Positions 1 through 8,001 of a DNA stretch of 33,946 bases are shown here, one piece after another. The notes beneath the pieces were generated by a model. The model was not told the origin of the DNA. It did not search any database and worked only from the letters and a program-made list of their open reading frames with translations. The first letter of the stretch is position 1; every line of letters starts with the position of its first letter. Made by a program: the position numbers and the translations under genes. The DNA lies in assembly GCF_027980145.1 (NCBI RefSeq), contig NZ_JAMZNK010000053.1:1-33946 (forward strand), read 5' to 3'. The DNA comes from Flavobacterium azizsancarii (GTDB taxonomy: Bacteria > Bacteroidota > Bacteroidia > Flavobacteriales > Flavobacteriaceae).

Positions 1-7
1 TAAAACG

Positions 8-57
8 AAAAACGCTTATAACGGATATTTTTAAATCCTGTTATAAGCGTTTTTTAT
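8..57 (+). terminator. Rho-independent terminator of an upstream gene
   Basis: A perfect 15-bp stem (8-22 paired with 40-54) encloses a 17-nt loop that itself contains a GGAT/ATCC pairing. The stem runs into a T-tract at 51-56. The A-run at the left foot means it could also work on the other strand. It probably ends a transcript whose gene lies left of the window. Confidence 0.8.
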
Positions 58-102
58 TGTCTAAAAAATAAACCTGATCAAAAATAAGGGATGTTTTTCA
101 GT

Positions 103-131
103 GCCCTCAAAAAATCAAAAGGGCTTTTTTT
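103..131 (+). terminator. Possible second terminator
   Basis: A short GCCCT/AGGGC stem (103-107 with 120-124) is followed directly by a run of seven T. The stem is only 5 bp, so this is weaker than the hairpin at 8-57. It may be a back-up terminator. Confidence 0.45.
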
Positions 132-485
132 ATGGTCATTTATTTCCTAAACTTTATACCGTTTGAAATAAAAACCAATTGTCAACGTCTTTTCTGAACA
201 ACCCCTACTTCTATTTTCCATTTATTTATTTCTCTAAACAATCAATCTATTCATAAAAGTTTTCCTCTTTTTTAGTATGCATAATGGACATTTTTTTTAA
301 CCAAAAAGTAAATTATGAATACAAACGTTATAAATTGACTGCTTTAAAAGTGGCTTTTTTCTTTCTTTTTTGATTTGATAATTAAAATAAGTATAAATCA
401 CAAATTTGATCTTATTATCAAAGAATTTAATTCTTCTCTGCTTTACAAAATACAACAAAAATAATACTTGGCGCATTCTAAACCC

Positions 486-526
486 ATTATGTAATAAATT
501 GCATTTAGTGTAATTTATTACATAAT
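486..526. promoter_or_regulatory. 15-bp perfect inverted repeat, candidate operator
   Basis: The arms 486-500 and 512-526 are perfect reverse complements (ATTATGTAATAAATT and AATTTATTACATAAT) around an 11-base spacer. The stem is almost entirely A/T and has no following T-tract, so a protein-binding site fits better than a terminator. Part of the right arm recurs at 576-586. Confidence 0.5.
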
Positions 527-610
527 AACCATTTTATAGCGCAAAAAATTACTATTTTAATTTTTAATAGTGAATTTTATTACATATTTAAGAAATTAAA
601 CTTATTTTTA

Positions 611-624
611 TGCAATCGATTACA
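611..624. promoter_or_regulatory. LacI-family-like operator upstream of the pectate lyase
   Basis: The 14-mer TGCAATCGATTACA fits the TGnAAnCGnTTnCA symmetry of LacI-family operators with a central CG. Only the outer variable position breaks the palindrome. It lies about 70 bases before the chosen start codon. No LacI-type regulator gene is in the window, so any regulator would be encoded elsewhere. Confidence 0.5.
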
Positions 625-691
625 AATTAACCAATTGATTTCGATATACAAAAAACCACAAAAAACTTTATTAACTAAAAAAACCACAATT

Positions 692-3268
692 ATGAAAAAA
701 AACCTACTTATTATGACTTGTCTGCTTCTTTGTTCGCAAATATGGGCACAGCAAGTAACAATTAATGAAGCATCAGGATGGCTAGAATCAGCCTTTGTAA
801 AATGGCAACCTGTTAGCAACGCACAATCGTACAATGTTTATTACACAGGAAATGGTTTGGTTGACAAAAAAATAGACGACCAACTTATCAGAAGCTACGG
901 TTCTTACTACAGAGCTGATGTTCCGGGTCTTAAAGCTGGAGCCTATACCATCAAAGTAAAACCTGTTATCTCAGGAACTGAAGGATCAGGATCTACCACA
1001 AGCAATTTAAATGTTTTAGCCCAAGACCGTAATGGGTTTGCTTTTGATGGAGGCAGAGTTCCTGGTGGTTATAATGCAGATGGAACCCCAAAAACTGGTG
1101 CCGTAATTCTCTACATTACACCAAATACCAAGAACACAATATCGATGGACATAACAGGTGCAAGTTCTAATCCGTGTGTTGGTTTGCAAAATATTCTTTA
1201 TGCCATAAAAAAAGGAAAAGATACTCGTCCGTTTATCATACGCCTAATCGGGAATATTACCGATATGACCGTAATGGAAGGTGGAGATATCGTCATTGAA
1301 AACTCTAATAATGCCTCTAGCTATATTACTATTGAAGGAGTTGGAACAGATGCCGTTGCTAATGGATGGGGAGTACGCCTTAAATCGGCTTCAAACATTG
1401 AAGTAAGCAATCTAGGTTTTATGAATTGCGATAGTACTGCCGGAGATAATGTTGGAATGCAACAGGACAATGATCATATTTGGGTACATAACTGTGATTT
1501 GTTCTATGGAAACGCCGGCAGCGATGCCGATCAGATAAAAGGAGATGGTGCACTGGATAATAAATCATCGACTTATATCACATTATCGTACAACCATTTT
1601 TGGGATAATGGCAAAGCAAGTCTTTTGGGATTGAGCGAAGGAACTACAACCGGTTTATATATTACGTATCATCACAACTGGTTTGATCACTCAGACTCGC
1701 GCCATCCTCGTGTTCGTTATTATTCTGCACATGTTTACAATAATTATTATGATGGTGTTGCAAAATATGGCGCAGGATCAACGATGGGATCTTCTCTTTT
1801 TGTAGAAGGAAATTATTTCCGCAACAGCAAAAACCCAATGATGACTTCTTTACAAGGAACTGATATTTGGGATCAAACTAACCAGGTAAACAATCCCGGA
1901 ACAATGGGGACTTTTTCAGGTGAAGCAGGAGGAACTATAAAAGCTTTCAACAATACTTTTGATGCCGATATTGCGACAAACAGCATGCGTTTTGTAGCCT
2001 ATGGCGATACAAATCCTTTATACAATATTTCAGGAAAGATTAGCTCTACAACAGATTTTGATGCTTATGTAGCAACTTCAAGAGCCGAGGTTGTGAGCAG
2101 TAATGTTAAATCTAAATCCGGAGCAAACACCTATAATAACTTCGACACCAACGTTGCCTTATATGTAAAAAATTTAGTGATAGACCAGCCTGCTGTTGCC
2201 AAAACAAAAACAACTCAATATGCAGGACGCGTTTCCGGAGGAGATTTAAAATGGACATTTGATAATAGTATTGACGATAAGTCTTCTCTTGTTATTGCAG
2301 CATTAAAATCTGCACTTACGAATTATACCGGAACATTAGTTGCTGTTCAGGGTGAAGGCACTCCGCCAGCAAGCGGTCAAACACTTAACTCTACTTCAAA
2401 CAACAGTCAGACAGTAGCAAGCGGAACTGCAATAAGCTCAATCGTTTTTACTTGGGGAGGCAGTGCTACAGATGCAACAGTAACAGGATTACCTGCATCA
2501 GGAATTAGTTTTGTAAAAAATACTTCGGCAAAAACGATAACGATTACTGGAACTCCAACTGCTACAGTATCTTATTCTGTTGCTACAATAGGAACTGGAA
2601 CAGCAGCTACAGGATCAGGTACAATTACAGTTGCAACAAATAATCCTGGTACAGATCAGAATCATAATTTTACAACTTCCGGAAAAACGAGTACATTTTA
2701 TAGTATTACGGGAAGCATGAATTCTTCTGCCGGATCTGTAACGTATGCAGGATTAACTTTAACCGAACGTTTAAAAATCGAATCAAGTACATCAATTACC
2801 TATACAACGACAGCTGCTTCGACATTGACTTTAGTATTTGATTCTAATTTTACAGGAACAGTTAAGGTAGACAATGTTTCCTACACCGCTACTGCAGGAA
2901 TAGTTACAGCTTCAATTGCTTCTGGCTCGCACACCATTACCAAAGGATCTGTTGCCAATTTGTTTTATATAAGTACAAAATATGGTAGCAATACATCGAG
3001 AATGGCTGCACAAGCAGCCCAGAGCGAAGAAGTAACTGAAACGCAAAAAACAGTTCTATATCCAAATCCTGTGACTAATACTTTATACTTATCAAATTCA
3101 ATACAAAAAGTAGAACAGATTTTAGTCTATAATATCTCGGGGATATTAGTTAAGAGTACAGGAAAAGATATAGAAAGCATCGACCTCACTCAACTGATTC
3201 CAGGTACTTATCTAGTAAAAGTAAATACTAGTAACGGTTCATTTAACCAAACAATTTTAAAGAAATAA
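692..3268 (+). CDS. Secreted PL1-family pectate lyase with T9SS sorting domain
   Basis: Predicted to cleave pectate (polygalacturonate) by beta-elimination outside the cell. The product from the ATG at 692 is 858 residues. It starts with a clear signal peptide (MKKNLLIMTC..., cleavage near residue 19), which is why this start is preferred to the in-frame ATG at 635. Next come a fibronectin III-like segment (about 22-110) and a parallel beta-helix PL1 domain (about 112-500). Its hallmarks include DNDHIWVHNCDL (near 259), DADQIKGDGALD with acidic calcium-site candidates, and SRHPRVR (336-342) holding the catalytic arginine candidates. Two Ser/Thr-rich beta-sandwich-like segments follow (about 560-650 and 655-780). 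The last 70 or so residues, from YPNP to QTILKK, are a type A T9SS sorting domain. The enzyme stands alone with no SusCD pair beside it. The family call is strong; exact substrate preference is inferred. Confidence 0.93.
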   Translation: MKKNLLIMTCLLLCSQIWAQQVTINEASGWLESAFVKWQPVSNAQSYNVYYTGNGLVDKKIDDQLIRSYGSYYRADVPGLKAGAYTIKVKPVISGTEGSGSTTSNLNVLAQDRNGFAFDGGRVPGGYNADGTPKTGAVILYITPNTKNTISMDITGASSNPCVGLQNILYAIKKGKDTRPFIIRLIGNITDMTVMEGGDIVIENSNNASSYITIEGVGTDAVANGWGVRLKSASNIEVSNLGFMNCDSTAGDNVGMQQDNDHIWVHNCDLFYGNAGSDADQIKGDGALDNKSSTYITLSYNHFWDNGKASLLGLSEGTTTGLYITYHHNWFDHSDSRHPRVRYYSAHVYNNYYDGVAKYGAGSTMGSSLFVEGNYFRNSKNPMMTSLQGTDIWDQTNQVNNPGTMGTFSGEAGGTIKAFNNTFDADIATNSMRFVAYGDTNPLYNISGKISSTTDFDAYVATSRAEVVSSNVKSKSGANTYNNFDTNVALYVKNLVIDQPAVAKTKTTQYAGRVSGGDLKWTFDNSIDDKSSLVIAALKSALTNYTGTLVAVQGEGTPPASGQTLNSTSNNSQTVASGTAISSIVFTWGGSATDATVTGLPASGISFVKNTSAKTITITGTPTATVSYSVATIGTGTAATGSGTITVATNNPGTDQNHNFTTSGKTSTFYSITGSMNSSAGSVTYAGLTLTERLKIESSTSITYTTTAASTLTLVFDSNFTGTVKVDNVSYTATAGIVTASIASGSHTITKGSVANLFYISTKYGSNTSRMAAQAAQSEEVTETQKTVLYPNPVTNTLYLSNSIQKVEQILVYNISGILVKSTGKDIESIDLTQLIPGTYLVKVNTSNGSFNQTILKK

Positions 3269-3283
3269 ACTCCTATCTATAGT

Positions 3284-3316
3284 AAAAGGCTTCCAAAAAA
3301 TTGGAAGCCTTTTTTA
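3284..3316. terminator. Bidirectional terminator between convergent genes
   Basis: A perfect 13-bp stem (3284-3296 with 3301-3313) has a 4-base loop of A. The right arm ends in a T-run, and the A-run at the left foot serves the minus strand. It lies between the convergent pectate lyase and aldehyde dehydrogenase genes, so it can end both. Confidence 0.85.
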
Positions 3317-3338
3317 TATCAAAATTTAAAATCAAATT

Positions 3339-4892
3339 TTACAAATCAAATTTGATCCCTTGTGCCAAAGGCAAACTAGTCGTATAGTTGATTGTATTGG
3401 TCTGACGGCGCATATAAATTTTCCAGGCATCAGATCCTGATTCACGTCCTCCGCCGGTTTCTTTTTCGCCACCAAAAGCACCACCAATTTCAGCTCCTGA
3501 AGTTCCGATGTTTACGTTTGCAATTCCACAATCAGAACCTGTAACAGATAAAAATCTTTCGGCTTCACGCAAATTATTCGTCATAATAGCTGATGATAAT
3601 CCTTGTCCTACTCCATTTTGAATTTCGATAGCATTATCAACATCGCCAGAATATTTAATTAAGTATAAAACCGGAGCAAATGTTTCGTGCTGTACAATAG
3701 CAAATGAGTTTTGAGCTTCAGCTATTGCTGGTTTTACATAGCAGCCACTTTCGTAACCTTCACCCGAAAGCACTGCACCTTCCACAAGAATTTTACCGCC
3801 TTCGGCAACTACTTTGTTCAATGCAACAGCGTACATTTCGACAGCATGCGTATCAATTAGCGGTCCAACGTGATTGTTTTCATCAAGCGGATTTCCAATT
3901 CTTAATTGCTTATAAGCCGCTACTAAAGCGTCTTTTACTTTATCATAAATACTTTCGTGAATGATTAAACGACGTGTAGATGTACAACGTTGTCCAGCAG
4001 TTCCTACTGCTCCAAAAACAGCGCCAATGACGGTCATTTTAATATCAGCATCCGGAGTAACGATAATAGCATTATTCCCTCCAAGTTCTAATAATGATTT
4101 TCCTAAACGTCCCGCAACAGCCTGTGCAACGATTTTTCCCATTCGGGTTGAACCTGTAGCAGAAATTAACGGAATACGGGTATCAGCTGTCATCAATTCT
4201 CCTATTTGATAATCTCCATTAATCAAACAAGAAATTCCTTCTGGCAAATTATTTTCTTTAATAACCTGTGCGATAATATTTTGACAAGCAATTCCGCAAA
4301 GGGGTGTTTTTTCAGAAGGTTTCCAAACGCAAACGTCTCCCGAAATCCACGCTAAAGCAGTATTCCAGGACCAAACTGCCACCGGGAAATTGAATGCCGA
4401 AATAATCCCTACCACTCCCAAAGAATGATATTGTTCGTACATACGGTGTCCGGGTCTTTCAGAATGCATAGTTAATCCGTGCAATTGACGCGATAAACCA
4501 ACTGCAAAATCACAGATATCAATCATTTCCTGAACTTCACCATAACCTTCCTGCAAGGATTTCCCCATTTCGTAAGAAACCAACTTACCAAGAGCTTCCT
4601 TGTTCTCACGTAACTTTTGCCCAAACTGACGAACAATTTCTCCACGTTGTGGGGCAGGAATCAAACGGAAAGTTTTGAAAGCTTCTGTTGCTGCCTGCAT
4701 TACTTTTTCGTAATCCTGAGGTGTTGACATTTTTACCGAAGCAATTAATTTTCCGTCAACCGGAGAAAAACTATCTAAAACTTCTCCTGTAGAAAAGTTT
4801 TCAATTCCTGTTGATGTTCCTTCATTGATCAATTTAATGCCCAATTTTTCCAGAGCCTCATTCATTCCAAATTGCGATGCTATTGTTGTCAT
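3339..4892 (-). CDS. amaB: ALDH7-type aldehyde dehydrogenase (alpha-aminoadipic semialdehyde dehydrogenase)
   Basis: A 517-residue cytoplasmic enzyme of the antiquitin/ALDH7 family, expected to oxidise L-2-aminoadipate 6-semialdehyde with NAD+ in lysine degradation. Catalytic residues are visible: Asn168 in AFNFP, Glu269 in LLELGGNN and the nucleophile Cys303 in GTAGQRCTSTRR. The C-terminal block with SGAEIGGAFGGEKETGGG, then SGSDAWK, and the ending PLAQGIKF are typical of ALDH7 rather than of betaine or succinate semialdehyde dehydrogenases. Length is normal. No other lysine-degradation gene is adjacent, so the pathway assignment rests on family resemblance. Confidence 0.9.
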   Translation of the reverse strand: MTTIASQFGMNEALEKLGIKLINEGTSTGIENFSTGEVLDSFSPVDGKLIASVKMSTPQDYEKVMQAATEAFKTFRLIPAPQRGEIVRQFGQKLRENKEALGKLVSYEMGKSLQEGYGEVQEMIDICDFAVGLSRQLHGLTMHSERPGHRMYEQYHSLGVVGIISAFNFPVAVWSWNTALAWISGDVCVWKPSEKTPLCGIACQNIIAQVIKENNLPEGISCLINGDYQIGELMTADTRIPLISATGSTRMGKIVAQAVAGRLGKSLLELGGNNAIIVTPDADIKMTVIGAVFGAVGTAGQRCTSTRRLIIHESIYDKVKDALVAAYKQLRIGNPLDENNHVGPLIDTHAVEMYAVALNKVVAEGGKILVEGAVLSGEGYESGCYVKPAIAEAQNSFAIVQHETFAPVLYLIKYSGDVDNAIEIQNGVGQGLSSAIMTNNLREAERFLSVTGSDCGIANVNIGTSGAEIGGAFGGEKETGGGRESGSDAWKIYMRRQTNTINYTTSLPLAQGIKFDL

Positions 4893-4983
4893 TGTAACTT
4901 TTTTAGTTAAAATTGTTATATTTATATGTAAAGATATTGTTTCAAATTGAATTAAGCCACAAATTATAATAATGAATCTTACA

Positions 4984-5597
4984 TCAATTCATTCGTTTTT
5001 TTCTTCTGATTAGTAAAATCAAAATTATTATGAGAAAAAGAACAACTACAACTGATAACGTATAGATTATTAAAATCTTTCTTTTTAAACTTTCTTCGAA
5101 AGAATTTTTAACTAAATCTATTTGATATTCAATATTATTTTGAAACTTAATAATTCTTATTTCGCCACGGTTTTTTATATAACTCTGATGCAATTCATTT
5201 AAAATAAGTAACTCGCTTTTTGCTACATTCTCTACTAAATCTGTTCTTGAACAAAGAGAGCAACTGAGCACTTGTCATCTCCTTTAGTATAAATTAAATA
5301 TTCATGTCCAGTACTAAAAACAAAATCACAAGCCGCAGTATCTACATACAATATTGTTCTATACTCTCTATTTGGATAAACGTCTTCTTTAAATGTCTTC
5401 TTTATTTTAAATGTAAATGAATACACCTTTTCTCCATAAGTACCATAAAGTAAACTATCTACTTTAACTACTTTGCCAATAAAAACCTGATTGGCAATTT
5501 TCCAGTTTTTTTCAATCGAAGGTTTCTCAGCACAATCACAACAATAAGCGTTTGAAGTAATTAAACCCAATAGTAAGATCAAAAAGAACTGCTTCAT
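4984..5597 (-). pseudogene. Frameshifted NTR/TIMP-like membrane-anchored protein
   Basis: Two overlapping minus-strand frames appear to be one broken gene. The first (5597-5235) has a signal peptide ending near AYC, then CDCAEKPS, QVFIGKVVKV, TFKIKKTFK and a segment ending in GHEYLIYTKGDDK, as in secreted NTR/TIMP-like domains. It then reads out of frame to a stop. The second frame (about 5271-4984) resumes with SLCSRTDLVENV, the expected continuation with the next conserved cysteine. It ends in a membrane helix (ILIIYTLSVVVVLFLIIILI) and a basic tail. The frames join if one base is missing in the pyrimidine-rich stretch around 5250-5262. Repaired length would be about 195 residues. A sequencing error is possible. 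The domain name is recalled from the cysteine pattern and is moderately sure. Confidence 0.7.
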
Positions 5598-5714
5598 ATT
5601 TATATTCTTTTATAGTTGAAAGTAAATTTAGGGTTAATTAATAGCAATTAGAAGAAGATACAGCAATTTATTCGGCTTAATTGATGAAATTTGTAGCCAC
5701 AAAATTATTTAAAT

Positions 5715-6674
5715 ATGTCTGTTTTCAATCGCCTTTTGATTTGTTTCGTTTTAATTTCTGTAAATGCATTTTCTCAAAAAGATCAAAAAGCTTCGTTTCA
5801 GGTTGTTCCGTTGGGAATAAAAGGCGGAATCGACGAAAAAAATCTTTCGGCTTATTTAGTTGCCCCAACAAACACGAATGATTTCATTGCTTTGGATGCG
5901 GGAACGATAAATGCCGGAATCGAAAAAGCAATTGAAAACAAAGTTTTTAAAGTTTCGACAAGCGAAGTTTTAAGAAAGTATATCAAAGGATATTTTATTT
6001 CGCACGCGCATTTAGATCATGTTTCGGGATTGATTATTAACTCTCCTGCAGATTCTTCGAAGACGGTTTATGCCACTGAAAAATGTATGGAGATGATGGA
6101 AAATCATTATTTTAATGATGAAACCTGGGCTAACTTTGGAGATAAAGGTCCCGGAACTCCATTGAAAAAATATCATTTTCAGACTTTAAATATTGGCGAA
6201 GAAACTCCAATTACGAATACAGCCATGACGGCGAAAGCCTTCCCGTTAAGTCATGTGAATCCGTTTGAAAGTACTGCATTGCTAATTAAAAATGGAGAAT
6301 CGTATGTGCTTTATTTAGGAGATACGGGACCTGACGCTGTAGAAAAAAGTGATAAACTAAAATCGCTCTGGACAGCGATTGCTCCTCTTGTAAAAAGCAA
6401 ACAATTAAAAGGAATTTTTATTGAAGTTTCGTTCCCAAATGAACAACCTGATCAATTTTTGTTTGGACATTTAACGCCAAATTATTTGATGAAGGAACTT
6501 CACACGTTAGAAGATTTATCAGGAAAAGGAACTTTGAAAGGTTTCAATATTATTGTTACACACTTGAAACCACCAACCAAAAATATTATCAAACTTAAAG
6601 AACAATTGCAAAAGCAAAACGATCTTGGATTGAAGATTATATATCCGGAGCAAGGGAAAAGATTTGAGTTGTAA
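5715..6674 (+). CDS. Class II 3',5'-cyclic-nucleotide phosphodiesterase (metallo-beta-lactamase fold), exported
   Basis: A 319-residue protein with an N-terminal signal peptide (cleavage near residue 20, after NAFS), so likely periplasmic. The metal-binding signature SHAHLDH (His97, His99, Asp101, His102) and the downstream LSHV, GDTGPD and VTHLKP motifs match class II cAMP phosphodiesterases of the yeast PDE1/CpdP type. These hydrolyse cyclic nucleotides to the 5' monophosphate. Length is normal for the family. It is divergent from the broken gene on its left and appears monocistronic. Substrate (cAMP or another cyclic nucleotide) cannot be decided from sequence. Confidence 0.82.
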   Translation: MSVFNRLLICFVLISVNAFSQKDQKASFQVVPLGIKGGIDEKNLSAYLVAPTNTNDFIALDAGTINAGIEKAIENKVFKVSTSEVLRKYIKGYFISHAHLDHVSGLIINSPADSSKTVYATEKCMEMMENHYFNDETWANFGDKGPGTPLKKYHFQTLNIGEETPITNTAMTAKAFPLSHVNPFESTALLIKNGESYVLYLGDTGPDAVEKSDKLKSLWTAIAPLVKSKQLKGIFIEVSFPNEQPDQFLFGHLTPNYLMKELHTLEDLSGKGTLKGFNIIVTHLKPPTKNIIKLKEQLQKQNDLGLKIIYPEQGKRFEL

Positions 6675-6796
6675 ATCTGACTAATTAGCCACAGATTGCA
6701 CAGATTAAACGGATTTTCATTCGTTTGAATGGGTCAAATACGTTGTTGCAAAATCAATTATTCTCTCGGATTTTTTTCTAAAGAACTCATAACCGT

Positions 6797-6900
6797 AATT
6801 TTGTCAATTTCGACCGAAGGGAGAAATCACATAAAGTAGCTCCTCAACAGTGTGTATCCCGCGTGTGATTTCTCCCTTCGGTCGAAATGACAAAAAATTG
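6797..6900. repeat. Palindromic intergenic repeat (family A)
   Basis: A long inverted repeat: the left arm 6797-6831 and right arm 6864-6900 are complementary over more than 30 bases apart from small indels, with core TTTCGACCGAAGGGAGAAAT. The central spacer is about 32 bases. The same core in variant form occurs at 12651-12736 and in the tandem array at 12676-13020, so this is a dispersed element. It has no coding capacity. Confidence 0.75.
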
Positions 6901-6931
6901 TTGAAATAACAAAAATATTTTTTTTAGTCTC

Positions 6932-7084
6932 TTAAATAATCTTTTTACTTCTCAACTCCTCCAGCATTTCTTCATGAGTTATATAATCCCCATTTTCAAA
7001 ATCACGTTTACCCTGTTCTATATCTGCCTTTAATTCCTTCAAAAAATCTTCTTCATTGGGATTATTTACAATAATATCTTTCAT
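6932..7084 (-). CDS. Small antitoxin-like protein (50 aa)
   Basis: Reading the minus strand from the ATG at 7084 gives a 50-residue acidic protein, beginning MKDIIVNNPNEEDFLKELKA and ending EELRSKKII. The motif FENGDYITHEEMLEEL resembles the C-terminal part of short type II toxin-antitoxin antitoxins, where an acidic helix follows a 'G.xxSHEEV'-type segment. No RelE/ParE-like toxin frame is seen next to it; downstream lies the palindromic repeat at 6797-6900. It may be an orphan antitoxin or a remnant of a pair. Coding status rests on protein-like composition alone. Confidence 0.5.
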   Translation of the reverse strand: MKDIIVNNPNEEDFLKELKADIEQGKRDFENGDYITHEEMLEELRSKKII

Positions 7085-7149
7085 GTTTTAATCTATTAAA
7101 ATTCTTTCTATATGATTTCTCAAATTATAATATAAGTTCTATTTACATT

Positions 7150-7235
7150 GATGCCTTAGCCCTGATAGAAGTGGAAATCCTTTTGTGCCGGTGTTCGGCA
7201 CAAAAGATTGGAACGGATAGCGGGAAATAGCTCCC
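7150..7235. repeat. Structured intergenic repeat (family B)
   Basis: A non-coding element of about 86 bases. Its centre is a perfect 11-bp hairpin (7180-7190 with 7196-7206, CTTTTGTGCCG/CGGCACAAAAG). Partly complementary flanks surround it (AGCCCTGATAGAAGTGGAAA and GGATAGCGGGAAATAGCT). From memory, similar elements ending in AGCTATTTCCCGCTATCC are widespread between Flavobacterium genes; this could not be checked here. No function is known to me. Confidence 0.55.
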
Positions 7236-7293
7236 AAAAAATAAAACTCCGCATAAGTTCTATTCTAAAACTTTATTCTAATATAATATAATA

Positions 7294-7320
7294 CCTAACA
7301 GGTTTTAAAAACCTGTTAGG
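7294..7320 (-). terminator. Hairpin downstream of 3-hydroxyanthranilate dioxygenase, possible terminator
   Basis: A perfect 12-bp inverted repeat, CCTAACAGGTTT/AAACCTGTTAGG (7294-7305 with 7309-7320), lies 18 bases past the stop codon of the minus-strand gene ending at 7339. A T-rich stretch follows on that strand but is interrupted by A. Similar ACAGGTTT/AAACCTGT palindromes occur in the 12.7-13.0 kb array, so it may be a repeat element reused as a terminator. Confidence 0.5.
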
Positions 7321-7338
7321 ATATGCTGAATCAATCTA

Positions 7339-7878
7339 CTACTTCTTCGCTACAAATCTAGGATCAGATTCCATTACAGTTCCGCAATTATCACAAGTTC
7401 TCAATTCCTCTGAATTATAGAAATGTTCGAAATGTGGCAGGAAATCTTTTTCGATATTATGCAATTCAAAAAATACTTCATAGAGTTTATGATTGCAATT
7501 GTCGCAATGCCAAAGCAATCCGTCTGTATATCCTTTTCCGGCGCGTTTGCGCTCGATTACCAAACCTATTGAGCCTTGGGAACGAACTGGAGAATGTGGG
7601 ATTTTAGCAGGATGCAGATACATATCTCCGGCATTAAGTTCCATTTCTTTACGTTCGCCATCTTCCTGAATTACGACTTTTATGCTTCCTTCGAGTTGGT
7701 AAAAAAGCTCTTCGGTTTCGTTGTAATGATAGTCTTTACGGGCATTTGGCCCCGCTACAATCATCACGATATAATCGCCGGAATCTACGTAAAGGTTTTT
7801 ATTTCCAACTGGTGGTTTTAGTAAATGACGGTTTTCATCGATCCATTTATTCAGGTTGAAGGGTTTTGCTATTGACAT
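7339..7878 (-). CDS. nbaC: 3-hydroxyanthranilate 3,4-dioxygenase
   Basis: A 179-residue cupin enzyme that opens 3-hydroxyanthranilate to aminocarboxymuconate semialdehyde in the kynurenine pathway, leading to quinolinate/NAD or catabolism. The iron ligands of the family are visible: His51 in DYHYNETEE, Glu57 and His95 in AKIPHSP. Arg47 and Arg99 fit substrate binding. The bacterial-type C-terminal rubredoxin-like site is present as CDNC (125-128) and CDNC (162-165). Length is normal. No other kynurenine-pathway gene is adjacent in this window. Confidence 0.93.
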   Translation of the reverse strand: MSIAKPFNLNKWIDENRHLLKPPVGNKNLYVDSGDYIVMIVAGPNARKDYHYNETEELFYQLEGSIKVVIQEDGERKEMELNAGDMYLHPAKIPHSPVRSQGSIGLVIERKRAGKGYTDGLLWHCDNCNHKLYEVFFELHNIEKDFLPHFEHFYNSEELRTCDNCGTVMESDPRFVAKK

Positions 7879-7928
7879 TTTTAGTGGTACTGGGTTTCTA
7901 TGACGCTAAGTTAAGGAAAAAGTTTCTT

Positions 7929-8001
7929 GTAAAGGCGCACAGCAGTGCGTCTCAGTTGCTTTTACAAACTTTGAGTTAGAAGCACTGCTGTGCGCCTCTA
8001 C
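7929..8001. repeat. Palindromic intergenic repeat (family C) overlapping a stop codon
   Basis: Two 20-base arms (7929-7948 and 7982-8001) are complementary with one mismatch, core GGCGCACAGCAGTGC, separated by 33 bases. The right arm covers the stop codon of the minus-strand gene ending at 7998, so the element forms part of its 3' end. GC content is clearly higher than its surroundings. A mobile-repeat origin or a terminator role are both possible. Confidence 0.65.

Larger units (their letters stand above)
132..691 (+). promoter_or_regulatory. Long AT-rich upstream region of the pectate lyase gene
   Basis: About 560 bases contain no convincing gene. Two symmetric sites stand out (486-526 and 611-624, listed separately). 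An 11-base word, TTTATTACATA, recurs at 514-524 and 576-586. I found no good TTTG/TAnnTTTG promoter pair here. Because these sites precede only the pectate lyase gene, the region is best read as its control region, which is an inference. Confidence 0.5.

Noticed and set aside
3704..4209. Open frames on the plus strand opposite the aldehyde dehydrogenase gene
   Set aside because: They lie wholly within a strongly conserved gene on the other strand and have no recognisable motifs.
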